Positions 19,531-27,985 of a DNA stretch of 64,000 bases are shown one piece after another. Position 1 is the first letter of the stretch. Every line of letters starts with the position of its first letter. The notes beneath the pieces were generated by a model. The model did not search any database and was not told the origin of the DNA. It worked only from the letters and a program-made list of their open reading frames with translations. This stretch comes from Burkholderia cenocepacia (lineage in GTDB: Bacteria; Pseudomonadota; Gammaproteobacteria; Burkholderiales; Burkholderiaceae): NCBI RefSeq assembly GCF_900446215.1, contig NZ_UAQZ01000018.1, positions 62,001-126,000 of the forward strand. The letters run 5' to 3'. The translations under genes and the position numbers were made by a program.

Positions 19531-19579
19531 CCGGCCATCCAGACGGATGGCGCACGCGAGCAGGACGCCGCCCTCTTCG

Positions 19580-21919
19580 ATGAGCTCCGCCCGGTCCAAC
19601 CACACGCCGCCGAACCGGCCGCTGCGCGCGCCGCGCAAATCGCGCCGGCGTGCGCTGTTTGCCATCCCGCTGCTCGGGATGCTGGCGCTCGCGCTGCTGT
19701 GGGCCGTGATCATCGCGCGTCTGTCCGTTGAAAAGGACAGCGCGTACAAGGAAGCGGCGGCCTCCGCGGCGATCCTGTCGTCCGCGCTCGAGCAGCATAC
19801 GGTCAAGGCGATCCACCAGGTCGACCAGATCACCCGCTTCGTCAAGTTCGAATTCGAGAAATCGCCGGCGCGCTTCAATCTCGCGAGCGCCGTCGAGAAA
19901 GGCGTCGTGCCGAGCGACACGCTGATCCAGGTGTCGCTCGTCAACGCGAAGGGCATCCTGTTCGCGAACACCGCCGAACTCCATCCGCAGCCGATCAACC
20001 TGTCCGACCGCGAGCACTTCAAGGTCCACCTCGCGCACAACGATGACCGCCTGTTCATCAGCAAGCCGGTGCTCGGCCGCGTGTCGAGCCACTGGACGCT
20101 GCAGATGACGCGGCGCCTGAACAACCCCGACGGCAGCTTCGCGGGCATCGTCGTGGTGTCGGAAGACCCGAGCTACTTCACGAACGATTTCTACAACAAC
20201 GCGGCCATCGGCAAGGAAGGCGTGATCGCGGTCGTGTCCGACACGGGCGCGGTGCTCGCGCGGCGCACGGGGTCGGTCAACAACGCGCCGGGCGCGTTTT
20301 CGGCCTCGGGCGTCTACCCGATCGCGGAGCGCGTGACCGGCACGATCATCGATCCGATCGACGGCGTGACGCGCATCGTGTCGTATCGCCACCTCGACGG
20401 CTACCCGCTCGCCGTGATGGTCGGGCTGTCGCAGACGGAAGAGTTCGCGGACTACACGCACACGCGCAACGTCTACCTGCTGATGACGAGCTTCATCACG
20501 CTCGCGATGCTCGCGTTCTTCGGCGTCGCGACGGGCCTGATCGGCAAGCTGCTCGGCCGCGAGCGCGAAATGACGCAGCTCGCCGAATACGACCTGCTCA
20601 CCGGCCTCGCGAACCGCTATGCGACGCTGCGCGGGCTGCGCAACGACGTGTCGATGCCCGCGAGCCTGTCGCGGCTCGGCCTGCTGTTCATCGATCTCGA
20701 CAACTTCAAGACCGTCAACGACACGCTCGGCCACAACGCCGGCGACATCGTGCTGCAGATGACCGCATCGCGCCTCGCCGACGCGGTCGACGACGAAGGC
20801 TCGCTCGCGCGCATCGGCGGCGACGAGTTCGTGGTCGTGATGAAGGGCGACGACGTCGAGCGGCGCGCGGTGCGGCTCGCGGAAGCGATCATCCGGATGT
20901 TCAGCGAGCCGTTCGACGTACGCGGCAGCTCGTTCGTGCTGCATGCGAGCATCGGCATCGCGCTGCACACCGTCGCGAACGAAAGCGAGATCGACCTGCT
21001 GAAAAAGGCCGACCTCGCGATGTACAGCGCGAAGGACGCCGGCAAGAACTGCTACCAGTTCTATGCGCCGCACCTGTCGCACCGCGCCGACCACCTGATG
21101 CGCTGGGAGCAGCAGTTGCGCGTCGCGCTCGCCGAGGGGCAGCTGTTCCTCGCGTACCAGCCGAAGATCGACCTCACGCACCGTACGATCACCGGCTTCG
21201 AGGCGCTGGCACGCTGGGATCACCCCGAGCACGGCGTCATCTCCGCGAACGAATTCATTTCGATCGCCGAATCGACCGGCCTGATCGTGCCGATCGGCGA
21301 CTTCGTGATCCGCACCGCGTGCGAGCAGATCGCGCGCTGGCGCGACGAAGGCCACGACACGCTGACGCTCGCGGTCAACATCTCGCCCGTGCAGTTCTGG
21401 CGCGGCGACCTGATCGAGACGATCTCGCAGGCGCTGCAGGACACCGGCATCGACGCGAACCGGCTCGAGATCGAGATCACCGAAACCGCGATGATGGAAT
21501 ATCCGGAGCTCGTGTCCGAAAAGATCGTCGCGCTGAAAAAGCTCGGCATCCGGATCGCGCTCGACGATTTCGGCACCGGCTATTCGTCGCTGTCGTACCT
21601 GCACCGCTTCTCCGTCGACACGCTGAAGGTCGACCGCTCGTTCGTGCAGGCGATCCCGAACGATCGCAGCGTGTGCGTGATGGTGTCGTCGATCGTGCAT
21701 CTCGCGCGCTCGCTCGGGCTGACCGTCGTCGTCGAGGGCACGGAGACCGAGGAGCAGATCACGTGGCTGTCCGCGCTCGGCGAAATCGAGGCGCAGGGCT
21801 TCCTGTTCTCGCGCCCGGTGCCGGCCGACGCGATTCCCGCGCTGATCGCACGCTTCGGCGTGCGCGGCGATCGTCCGAACGTCGTCGCGCATCGCGCGAC
21901 CGGCAGCACCGGCGCCTGA
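19580..21919 (+). CDS. Membrane-bound GGDEF-EAL cyclic-di-GMP enzyme
   Basis: The 779-residue protein has an N-terminal membrane span (about residues 25-45), a periplasmic sensor region (about 50-300) and a second span (about 300-325). A GGDEF domain (intact GGDEF at about 413) and an EAL domain (E541 in FEALARW; DDFGTGYSS at about 661) follow. The inhibitory RxxD site before GGDEF is absent. It could both make and break cyclic di-GMP. The start is uncertain: ATGs at 19547 and 19580 and a TTG at 19484 share the frame, and none has a strong ribosome-binding site. Confidence 0.92.
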   Translation: MSSARSNHTPPNRPLRAPRKSRRRALFAIPLLGMLALALLWAVIIARLSVEKDSAYKEAAASAAILSSALEQHTVKAIHQVDQITRFVKFEFEKSPARFNLASAVEKGVVPSDTLIQVSLVNAKGILFANTAELHPQPINLSDREHFKVHLAHNDDRLFISKPVLGRVSSHWTLQMTRRLNNPDGSFAGIVVVSEDPSYFTNDFYNNAAIGKEGVIAVVSDTGAVLARRTGSVNNAPGAFSASGVYPIAERVTGTIIDPIDGVTRIVSYRHLDGYPLAVMVGLSQTEEFADYTHTRNVYLLMTSFITLAMLAFFGVATGLIGKLLGREREMTQLAEYDLLTGLANRYATLRGLRNDVSMPASLSRLGLLFIDLDNFKTVNDTLGHNAGDIVLQMTASRLADAVDDEGSLARIGGDEFVVVMKGDDVERRAVRLAEAIIRMFSEPFDVRGSSFVLHASIGIALHTVANESEIDLLKKADLAMYSAKDAGKNCYQFYAPHLSHRADHLMRWEQQLRVALAEGQLFLAYQPKIDLTHRTITGFEALARWDHPEHGVISANEFISIAESTGLIVPIGDFVIRTACEQIARWRDEGHDTLTLAVNISPVQFWRGDLIETISQALQDTGIDANRLEIEITETAMMEYPELVSEKIVALKKLGIRIALDDFGTGYSSLSYLHRFSVDTLKVDRSFVQAIPNDRSVCVMVSSIVHLARSLGLTVVVEGTETEEQITWLSALGEIEAQGFLFSRPVPADAIPALIARFGVRGDRPNVVAHRATGSTGA

Positions 21920-22123
21920 ACAGCCGCACCGCTGCTGCCGCGGCGCGCGTTGCGCACCGCCGCAATTGTTTCGTGTTCCGATCCGATCGTTTAGTTCATT
22001 AACTGGTGTTTTCGCGCATGGCAGTGTCATGATGCGCGGCGGACAATCGGGAGGGCCGACGTGTCGGCGGGCCGCCGGCACGGCCCTACGCGAGAGATCT
22101 GGCCCTGCGCCAACCACACAATC

Positions 22124-23332
22124 ATGACAACCGTCGAAGTCGAAGCGACCACGCGTGTCGAAGAGGCACCCGCATCCCTGTGGGCCTTGTTCAAGGTCGT
22201 CGCCGGCATTTCGGCCGTCTCGTGGGGCGGGCTTTCGATGATGGCGCAACTCGAACGCCATTACGTGGAGCGGCTGCAGCGCATCGAGCCGCACGTTTTC
22301 GGCGATCTCGTCGCGCTCGCGTGGCTCGTACCGGGCCCCGTCGGCTGCAACGTCGCCGTGCAGGTCGGGCAGACGCTGCACGGCCGTGCCGGCGCATGGG
22401 TCGCCGGCATGGCGAGCGTGCTGCCGTTCTCGATCCTGATGACGCTGTTCGCGATCTTCTATCAGACGCCGCTCGTGCGCTCGCTTGCCGCGCCGATGCT
22501 GATCAATCACTTCGGGATGGTGCTCGCCGCGCTGATCGGCGTCACGTGGGTCAAGCAGTTGCGCTCGCTCGCGCGCACGCGGCTCGAACAGGCGATCGCC
22601 GCGCTCTCGACGATTCTGCTCGCTTTCGCGCATAGTCCGGCCGCTTTCGTCGGGATTCTGTTCGCCGCGTTTGCAGCGGGCTGGCTGACGGGGCCGCCGC
22701 AACGCGACGCGGTCGATTTCACGCTGTCGAAGCGCGACCGCAGCCTGCTCGTGCTGCTCGGCGTGCTGGTGCTGCTGTTCGCGGTGCCGTTGCCCGGCGA
22801 TTACCAGGCGCAATTGCTGTGGCCGCGGCTCGCGGGCGCCGGCATGACGCTGTTCGGCGGCGGCTTCTCCGCGCTGCCGGTGCTCAAGACGCTGTTCGTC
22901 TCGCCGGCGACCGGCATCTCCGATCACGACTTCACGCTGGCGTTCGCGCTGTCGCCGGTCGCGCCGGGGCCGTTGCTGAACGTGGTGCCGTTTCTCGGCT
23001 ACCTGACCGACGGCTGGGTCGGCGCGCTGCTCGCCACCGCCGCGCTGTTCATTCCGTCGGGATGCCTCGTCGTGTTCGCGCAGAACCACCTGCTCCGGCT
23101 CAAGCGCCATTCGCGCTTCGAGCACGGGATGCGCCTGCTGCGCGCGGCGACGACGGGCTTTCTCGTGGTCGCCGTCGTCAAGATCCTGCATCGCGAACCG
23201 GCCGACCCGGTTTACTGGCTGACGGGCGCCTTCGCGACGCTGTGCTTCACGCGCTTCAAGGTGCCCGTTTATGCCGTATACGGCGCGGTCGCCGTGGCGT
23301 GCAGCGTGTGGCTGTGGGCCGCCGCGCACTGA
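22124..23332 (+). CDS. chrA: Chromate transporter family protein (ChrA-like)
   Basis: A 402-residue two-domain CHR protein with repeated membrane units. The signatures GGLSMMAQLERHYV and WLVPGPVGCNVA are in the first half; FGGGFSALPVLKTLFV and LSPVAPGPLLNVVPFLG are in the second. ChrA proteins export chromate, giving resistance; some long-chain homologues have other roles. The N-terminus starts best at 22124; an in-frame ATG at 22061 adds non-coding-like residues. No chrB regulator is nearby. Confidence 0.85.
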   Translation: MTTVEVEATTRVEEAPASLWALFKVVAGISAVSWGGLSMMAQLERHYVERLQRIEPHVFGDLVALAWLVPGPVGCNVAVQVGQTLHGRAGAWVAGMASVLPFSILMTLFAIFYQTPLVRSLAAPMLINHFGMVLAALIGVTWVKQLRSLARTRLEQAIAALSTILLAFAHSPAAFVGILFAAFAAGWLTGPPQRDAVDFTLSKRDRSLLVLLGVLVLLFAVPLPGDYQAQLLWPRLAGAGMTLFGGGFSALPVLKTLFVSPATGISDHDFTLAFALSPVAPGPLLNVVPFLGYLTDGWVGALLATAALFIPSGCLVVFAQNHLLRLKRHSRFEHGMRLLRAATTGFLVVAVVKILHREPADPVYWLTGAFATLCFTRFKVPVYAVYGAVAVACSVWLWAAAH

Positions 23333-23377
23333 CGGGCGGCGGCCGTCGCGCTGCCCGGCCGGGTTCGCCTCACCGGC

Positions 23378-23824
23378 TCAACCGGCCCGCATCGCGACCC
23401 GGCGTGCCATCCAGCGGGCGCGCAGCGCGTCGTACGCGAGGTTGAAGCAGAACGTGTAAGGCAGGAAGAACAGCACGATGCCCAGGTCGAGCAGCAGCGC
23501 CTCGACGAGGCTCACGTTCAGCCACCACGCGGCCACCGGCACCACCATCGCGACGAGGCCGAGCTCGAACGTCACCGCATGCGCGATCCGCATGCCGAGC
23601 GTGCGCGACAACCCGGCCCGCCGCTCGAAGCGGTCGAACAGCGCGTTGAAGGTCATGTTCCACGCCATCGCGATCAGCGACACCATCACCGTCAGCACGC
23701 CGACGTGCGACACCGGCATGTCGAGCAGCCACGCGCCGATCGGCGCGCACAGCGCGATCGCCACCAGCTCGAACGTCAGCGCGTGCAGCAGGCGCTCCGT
23801 CACCGTTTTGTTGATCTGTTTCAT
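23378..23824 (-). CDS. PACE-family multidrug/biocide efflux protein
   Basis: A 148-residue protein with four membrane spans arranged as two copies of the bacterial transmembrane pair domain. Repeats ERLLHALTFELVAIAL and MRIAHAVTFELGLVAM show the duplication. PACE proteins such as AceI export chlorhexidine and short diamines. GGAG is at normal distance from the start. It is divergent from a LysR-type gene, the same arrangement as aceI/aceR. Confidence 0.88.
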   Translation of the reverse strand: MKQINKTVTERLLHALTFELVAIALCAPIGAWLLDMPVSHVGVLTVMVSLIAMAWNMTFNALFDRFERRAGLSRTLGMRIAHAVTFELGLVAMVVPVAAWWLNVSLVEALLLDLGIVLFFLPYTFCFNLAYDALRARWMARRVAMRAG

Positions 23825-23866
23825 GATTCGCTCCAATGCGTTAGCTGATCCATGGCGGCCATTTTG

Positions 23867-23916
23867 ATCGGCAATACCGTATGAATCCAGTTTGATATCA
23901 TCGGTTTTACCGATAT
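23867..23916. promoter_or_regulatory. Two operator-like boxes between PACE and LysR genes
   Basis: ATCGGCAATACCGTAT (23867-23882) and ATCGGTTTTACCGATAT (23900-23916) share the form ATCGG-N3/4-ACCG and lie 33 bases apart, about three helical turns. The second is a perfect inverted repeat of ATCGGT with a three-base centre. Both sit in the 112-base divergent promoter region, as expected for a LysR-type tetramer. Confidence 0.6.
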
Positions 23917-23936
23917 ATAACCGCCTGGAGCACTGC

Positions 23937-24821
23937 ATGCACCACGCCCCCGAAGCCCTGCTCGCATTCGCCGAAGCGGCGCTGCTCGGCTCGTTCACGG
24001 CCGCCGCGCGCAAGCTCGGCAAGCGCCAGTCGACCGTGTCGGAAGCGATTGCGAACCTCGAAATCGATCTGGGCGTGCAGTTGTTCGATCGCTCGACGCG
24101 CACGCCGACGCTCACCGACGCCGGCCGCGCGCTGCTGCCGCAGGTGCAGCGCGCGCTCGAGGCCAGCGCGGCGATCGACCGCACGGCCGCCCGGCTCGCG
24201 CACGGCGAGGAAGCGCGGCTCACGCTCGTCGTCTCCGATACGTACCAGTCGAAGCGCTACGAAGAGACGCTGATGGCGCTCGAACGGCGCTTTCCGGCGC
24301 TCGAGCTCGAATGCCAGATCGCCGAGCACGACGACGTGCTCGACCTGATCCAGCAAGGCCGCGCGCAACTCGGGCTGATGGCCGCGCGCGCGGCCTACCC
24401 GGCCGATATCGGCGCGGCGACGGTGGCGGAGGAATCGGAGATCGGACTGTTCGTCGGCCGCACGCACGTGCTTGCCGAATACGGCGACGCCGAGGTGCCG
24501 CACGCGGCGCTGCGCGACGTGCGCGAACTGCGCCTCAATACCTACGTGAAGACGGAAGGTCGCGGCACCGACGACCGGATCGTCGTCGGCACGCAGCACT
24601 GGCTGGCGCCGAGCTACCTGATGCTGCTGGAGATGGCGGTGCTGGGGTTCGGCTGGGCGGAACTGCCGCGCTGGATGGTCGAGCACTTCGCGCGCGACCG
24701 CCTGTGCGAGCTGCGCTCGCGCGGCTGGCCGCGCCGCGTGCGGGTGGATGCGGTGTGGTCGCGCAACCGGCCGCTGGGGCCAGCCGGTTCATGGCTGCTC
24801 GACGCGATGCTGGCCGCGTAG
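23937..24821 (+). CDS. LysR-type regulator, probable activator of the PACE gene
   Basis: The 294-residue protein has a LysR helix-turn-helix (SFTAAARKLGKRQSTVSEAI, about residues 18-37) and a substrate-binding domain. The start at 23937 has TGGAG upstream; the longer frame runs through the operator region. By position it resembles AceR, which activates aceI when the efflux substrate is present. Its ligand here is unknown. Confidence 0.88.
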   Translation: MHHAPEALLAFAEAALLGSFTAAARKLGKRQSTVSEAIANLEIDLGVQLFDRSTRTPTLTDAGRALLPQVQRALEASAAIDRTAARLAHGEEARLTLVVSDTYQSKRYEETLMALERRFPALELECQIAEHDDVLDLIQQGRAQLGLMAARAAYPADIGAATVAEESEIGLFVGRTHVLAEYGDAEVPHAALRDVRELRLNTYVKTEGRGTDDRIVVGTQHWLAPSYLMLLEMAVLGFGWAELPRWMVEHFARDRLCELRSRGWPRRVRVDAVWSRNRPLGPAGSWLLDAMLAA

Positions 24822-24874
24822 CGACGCGTGCCGCCAGGCCCGCGGCGACCCGGCAACGGCCGGACGCCGGCCGG

Positions 24875-25333
24875 TCAGAAACCGCGCGACAGCACGGCCG
24901 CGCCGATCGTGACGACGCCGAGCACGAGATTCACGACGACGAGCAGGCGCACCGCGTTCACCGCGCGCGCGCCGTCCGGCCAGTTCTGCGCCTGCACCGC
25001 ACGGCGAATGCGCGGGAACAGCGCGAAGCGGATGTGCCCGAAGATCAGCATCATCACGACGCCGAGCCCGGCCATCGCATGCAGCGACCACGTCGCATGT
25101 GCGCCGCCGAAGCTCGTCAGCAGGAAACCGCCGGACAGCAGGATCACGATCACGGCCCCCGACACCCAGTTGAAGAAGCGGCCGAACACGCCTTCGATCA
25201 GCGGCAACCGCAACTGCGGCGACAGGTCGGACAGCGCCGGGCGCAGGCAGAAGTGCGCGAAGACCATCCCGCCCACCCACACGGCGACGGCCAGCAGGTG
25301 AAGAAACAGCGCGACGGCAACGGCGTGGGACAT
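24875..25333 (-). CDS. CopD-domain membrane protein
   Basis: A 152-residue protein with four membrane spans, fitting the CopD family: a histidine in the first span (FLHLLAVAVWVGGMVFAHF) and others in LHAMAGLGVVMMLIFGHIRF. CopD-type proteins are linked to copper uptake or haem-like redox roles, but many stand-alone copies have no known function. It lies downstream of parC, separated from it by a terminator. Confidence 0.82.
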   Translation of the reverse strand: MSHAVAVALFLHLLAVAVWVGGMVFAHFCLRPALSDLSPQLRLPLIEGVFGRFFNWVSGAVIVILLSGGFLLTSFGGAHATWSLHAMAGLGVVMMLIFGHIRFALFPRIRRAVQAQNWPDGARAVNAVRLLVVVNLVLGVVTIGAAVLSRGF

Positions 25334-25500
25334 GGCGACGATCCTGTATGAGGGGGGCAGCGAACGGCCGCGTCGCGCGCGGCATCAAGCGACGTTCGAC
25401 CAGCCAGTCGCGTCGCGGTTCAGACCCTCGGCGCGATTTCACACTATTTTGCAAATTCCGCGTGACAGCGCCACGCTTGCTTACCCGAATCTCCGCGTCA

Positions 25501-25541
25501 AAAAAGAAAAAGCCGCACGGCCGCCGAAGCGGACGTGCGGC
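25501..25541 (-). terminator. Rho-independent terminator of parE-parC
   Basis: On the minus strand, GCCGCACG and CGTGCGGC (25512-25519 with 25534-25541) form an 8-bp stem. A T tract follows (the A-rich stretch 25501-25511 on the plus strand, extending further left). Confidence 0.8.
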
Positions 25542-25594
25542 CTTCGATCGCGGCCGAACCGTCGAACCGGACGATACGGACGCCCCGCGCGGCG

Positions 25595-27916
25595 TCAGCC
25601 GAGCAGCGGGCGCAGCTCGTTGACGACCTTGAGCTTCGTCTCCGGCGTGCGGCCCTTGCGTGCGCGCTTGCCGATGTGCGGCGCGAGCCCGGCGTACGAC
25701 AGCGTGTCGTCCTGCGCCTTGCCGCCGCGGCCGGTGCCGATCAGCACGACGCCGGCCGGATCGATCGCCAGCGCCTGCACGAGCGTTTCCTTGTCGTCGA
25801 GCGCCATCAGGATCACGCCGCGCCCGCCGCCGGACAGCGTCTTCATCTCGTCCATCCCGAACACCAGCAAGCGCCCGCCGCTCGACAGGCACGCGACCTG
25901 CGTCGCGTTCGGCAGCACCGGCATCGGCGCGAGCGGCACCGCGCCCGCATCGATCGTCATGAAGGACTTGCCGGCCTTCACGCGGCTCACCATGTCGCCG
26001 ACCTTCGCGAGGAAGCCGAAGCCGTTGCTCGACGCGAGCAGCAACTGCTGGTCGGCCGGCGCCGCGTAGTAGTGCATCAGGTGCGAGCCCGATTCGAGCT
26101 CGATCAGCGACGTGACCGGCACGCCGTCGCCGCGCCCGCCCGGCAGCACCGACACGTCGACCGAATACACGCGGCCGCTGCTGCCCCATGCGATCAGGCG
26201 ATCCGGCGTGCGGCACTGGAACGCCGCGTACAGGTGGTCGCCCGCCTTGAACGTGAAGCCGGCCGGGTCGAGCCCGTGGCCCTTCAGCGCGCGCACCCAG
26301 CCCTTCTGCGACACGACGACCGTCACCGGCTCGTCGACCACCTTCGCCTCGAACGTCGCGCGCTTTTCCTGCTGGATCAGCGTGCGGCGATCGTCGCCGT
26401 ACTGCTTCGCGTCGGCCTCGATCTCCTTGATCATCAGCCGCTTCATCGCGCTGTCGTTGGCGAGCAGCTCCTCGAGCTTCGCCTTCTCGTCGCGCAGCGC
26501 TTCGAGTTCCTTCTCGATCTTGATCTTCTCGAGCCGCGCGAGCTGGCGCAGGCGGATTTCGAGAATGTCCTCGGCCTGCCGCTCGCTGAGGCCGAACGCG
26601 CTCATCAGCGCGGCCTTCGGCTCGTCCGACTCGCGGATGATGCGGATCACCTCGTCGATGTTCAGGAAGACGATCATCCGCCCTTCGAGGATGTGGATGC
26701 GGTCGTCGACCTTCGCGAGACGATGGCGGCAACGGCGCGTCATCGTCAGCTGGCGGAACTTCACCCATTCGTCGAGGATCGTCAGCAGGCCCTTCTGACC
26801 CGGCCGGCCATCCGCGCCGATCATCACGAGATTCAGCGTCGCGTTCGATTCGAGGCTCGTGTACGCGAGCAGCGTGTTCACGAATTCCGTCTGGTCGATC
26901 GTGCGCGACTTCGGCTCGAACACGAGCCGCACCGCCGCTTCCTTGCCCGACTCGTCGCGCACTGCGTCGAGCAGGTCGAGCATCGCCTTCTTCGTGTTGA
27001 GCTGCTCGGGCGTCAGCGTCTTCTTGCCGAGCTTGAGCTTCGGGTTGGTCAGTTCCTCGATTTCCTCGAGCACCTTCTGGCCCGACGTGTTCGGCGGCAG
27101 TTCGGTCACGACGAGCTGCCACTGGCCGCGCGCGAGATCCTCGATCTTCCACTTCGCGCGCACCTTCAGGCTGCCGCGCCCCGTTTCGTACGCCGCCGAG
27201 ATTTCGGTGTCGCTCGAGATGATCTGGCCGCCGCCGGGGAAATCCGGGCCGGGAATCAAGCTCATCAGCTCCGCGTGCGTGAGCTTCGGATTGCGGATCA
27301 GCGCGACCGCCGCGGCCGCGACTTCGCGCAGGTTGTGCGACGGGATTTCGGTCGCGAGGCCGACCGCGATGCCCGACGCGCCGTTCAGCAGCACGAACGG
27401 CATGCGGCTCGGCAGCGTCTTCGGCTCCTCGAACGAGCCGTCGTAGTTCGGCATGAAGTCGACCGTGCCTTGGTCGATCTCGTCGAGCAGCAGCTTCGCG
27501 ATCGGCGTGAGGCGCGCTTCCGTGTAACGCATCGCCGCCGCGCCGTCGCCGTCGCGCGAGCCGAAGTTGCCCTGCCCGTCGATCAGCGGGTAGCGCAGCG
27601 AGAAATCCTGCGCGAGCCGCACCAGCGCGTCGTACGCCGACTGGTCGCCGTGCGGATGGTATTTACCGAGCACGTCGCCGACCACGCGCGCCGACTTCAC
27701 CGGCTTCGCGTCCGGGCCAAGACCCATTTCGTTCATCGCGAACAGGATCCGGCGCTGCACCGGCTTCTGGCCGTCGCACACGTCGGGCAGCGCGCGGCTC
27801 TTCACGACGCTGACCGCGTAGCTGAGATACGCCTGCTCCGCGTAATTGCCGAGCGTCAGCGCTTCGGCATCCGGTGCATCGGACCCGGCAAAGAGATCGG
27901 AAGTATTGTCGTCCAT
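25595..27916 (-). CDS. parC: DNA topoisomerase IV subunit A (ParC)
   Basis: The 773-residue protein is the DNA-cleaving subunit of topoisomerase IV, which separates linked chromosomes after replication. The catalytic tyrosine is Y131 in AAMRYTEARL. The quinolone-determining region reads HPHGDQSAYDAL, so the residue matching GyrA Ser83 is Gln92. The C-terminal domain is shorter than in GyrA. It begins 69 bases after parE on the same strand. Confidence 0.96.
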   Translation of the reverse strand: MDDNTSDLFAGSDAPDAEALTLGNYAEQAYLSYAVSVVKSRALPDVCDGQKPVQRRILFAMNEMGLGPDAKPVKSARVVGDVLGKYHPHGDQSAYDALVRLAQDFSLRYPLIDGQGNFGSRDGDGAAAMRYTEARLTPIAKLLLDEIDQGTVDFMPNYDGSFEEPKTLPSRMPFVLLNGASGIAVGLATEIPSHNLREVAAAAVALIRNPKLTHAELMSLIPGPDFPGGGQIISSDTEISAAYETGRGSLKVRAKWKIEDLARGQWQLVVTELPPNTSGQKVLEEIEELTNPKLKLGKKTLTPEQLNTKKAMLDLLDAVRDESGKEAAVRLVFEPKSRTIDQTEFVNTLLAYTSLESNATLNLVMIGADGRPGQKGLLTILDEWVKFRQLTMTRRCRHRLAKVDDRIHILEGRMIVFLNIDEVIRIIRESDEPKAALMSAFGLSERQAEDILEIRLRQLARLEKIKIEKELEALRDEKAKLEELLANDSAMKRLMIKEIEADAKQYGDDRRTLIQQEKRATFEAKVVDEPVTVVVSQKGWVRALKGHGLDPAGFTFKAGDHLYAAFQCRTPDRLIAWGSSGRVYSVDVSVLPGGRGDGVPVTSLIELESGSHLMHYYAAPADQQLLLASSNGFGFLAKVGDMVSRVKAGKSFMTIDAGAVPLAPMPVLPNATQVACLSSGGRLLVFGMDEMKTLSGGGRGVILMALDDKETLVQALAIDPAGVVLIGTGRGGKAQDDTLSYAGLAPHIGKRARKGRTPETKLKVVNELRPLLG

Positions 27917-27985
27917 CTGAATTCCGTATTCGTAAGTGGCGTGAGGCCGGGCCGGGCGTCATGCCCGGCCGCGCGGATGCTCCGC

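Noticed and set aside
19418..23329. Minus-strand open frame of over 1300 codons opposite the GGDEF-EAL and ChrA genes
   Set aside because: Its translation is Arg/His/Asp-rich, the usual antisense shadow of high-GC coding DNA, and has no domain-like pattern.
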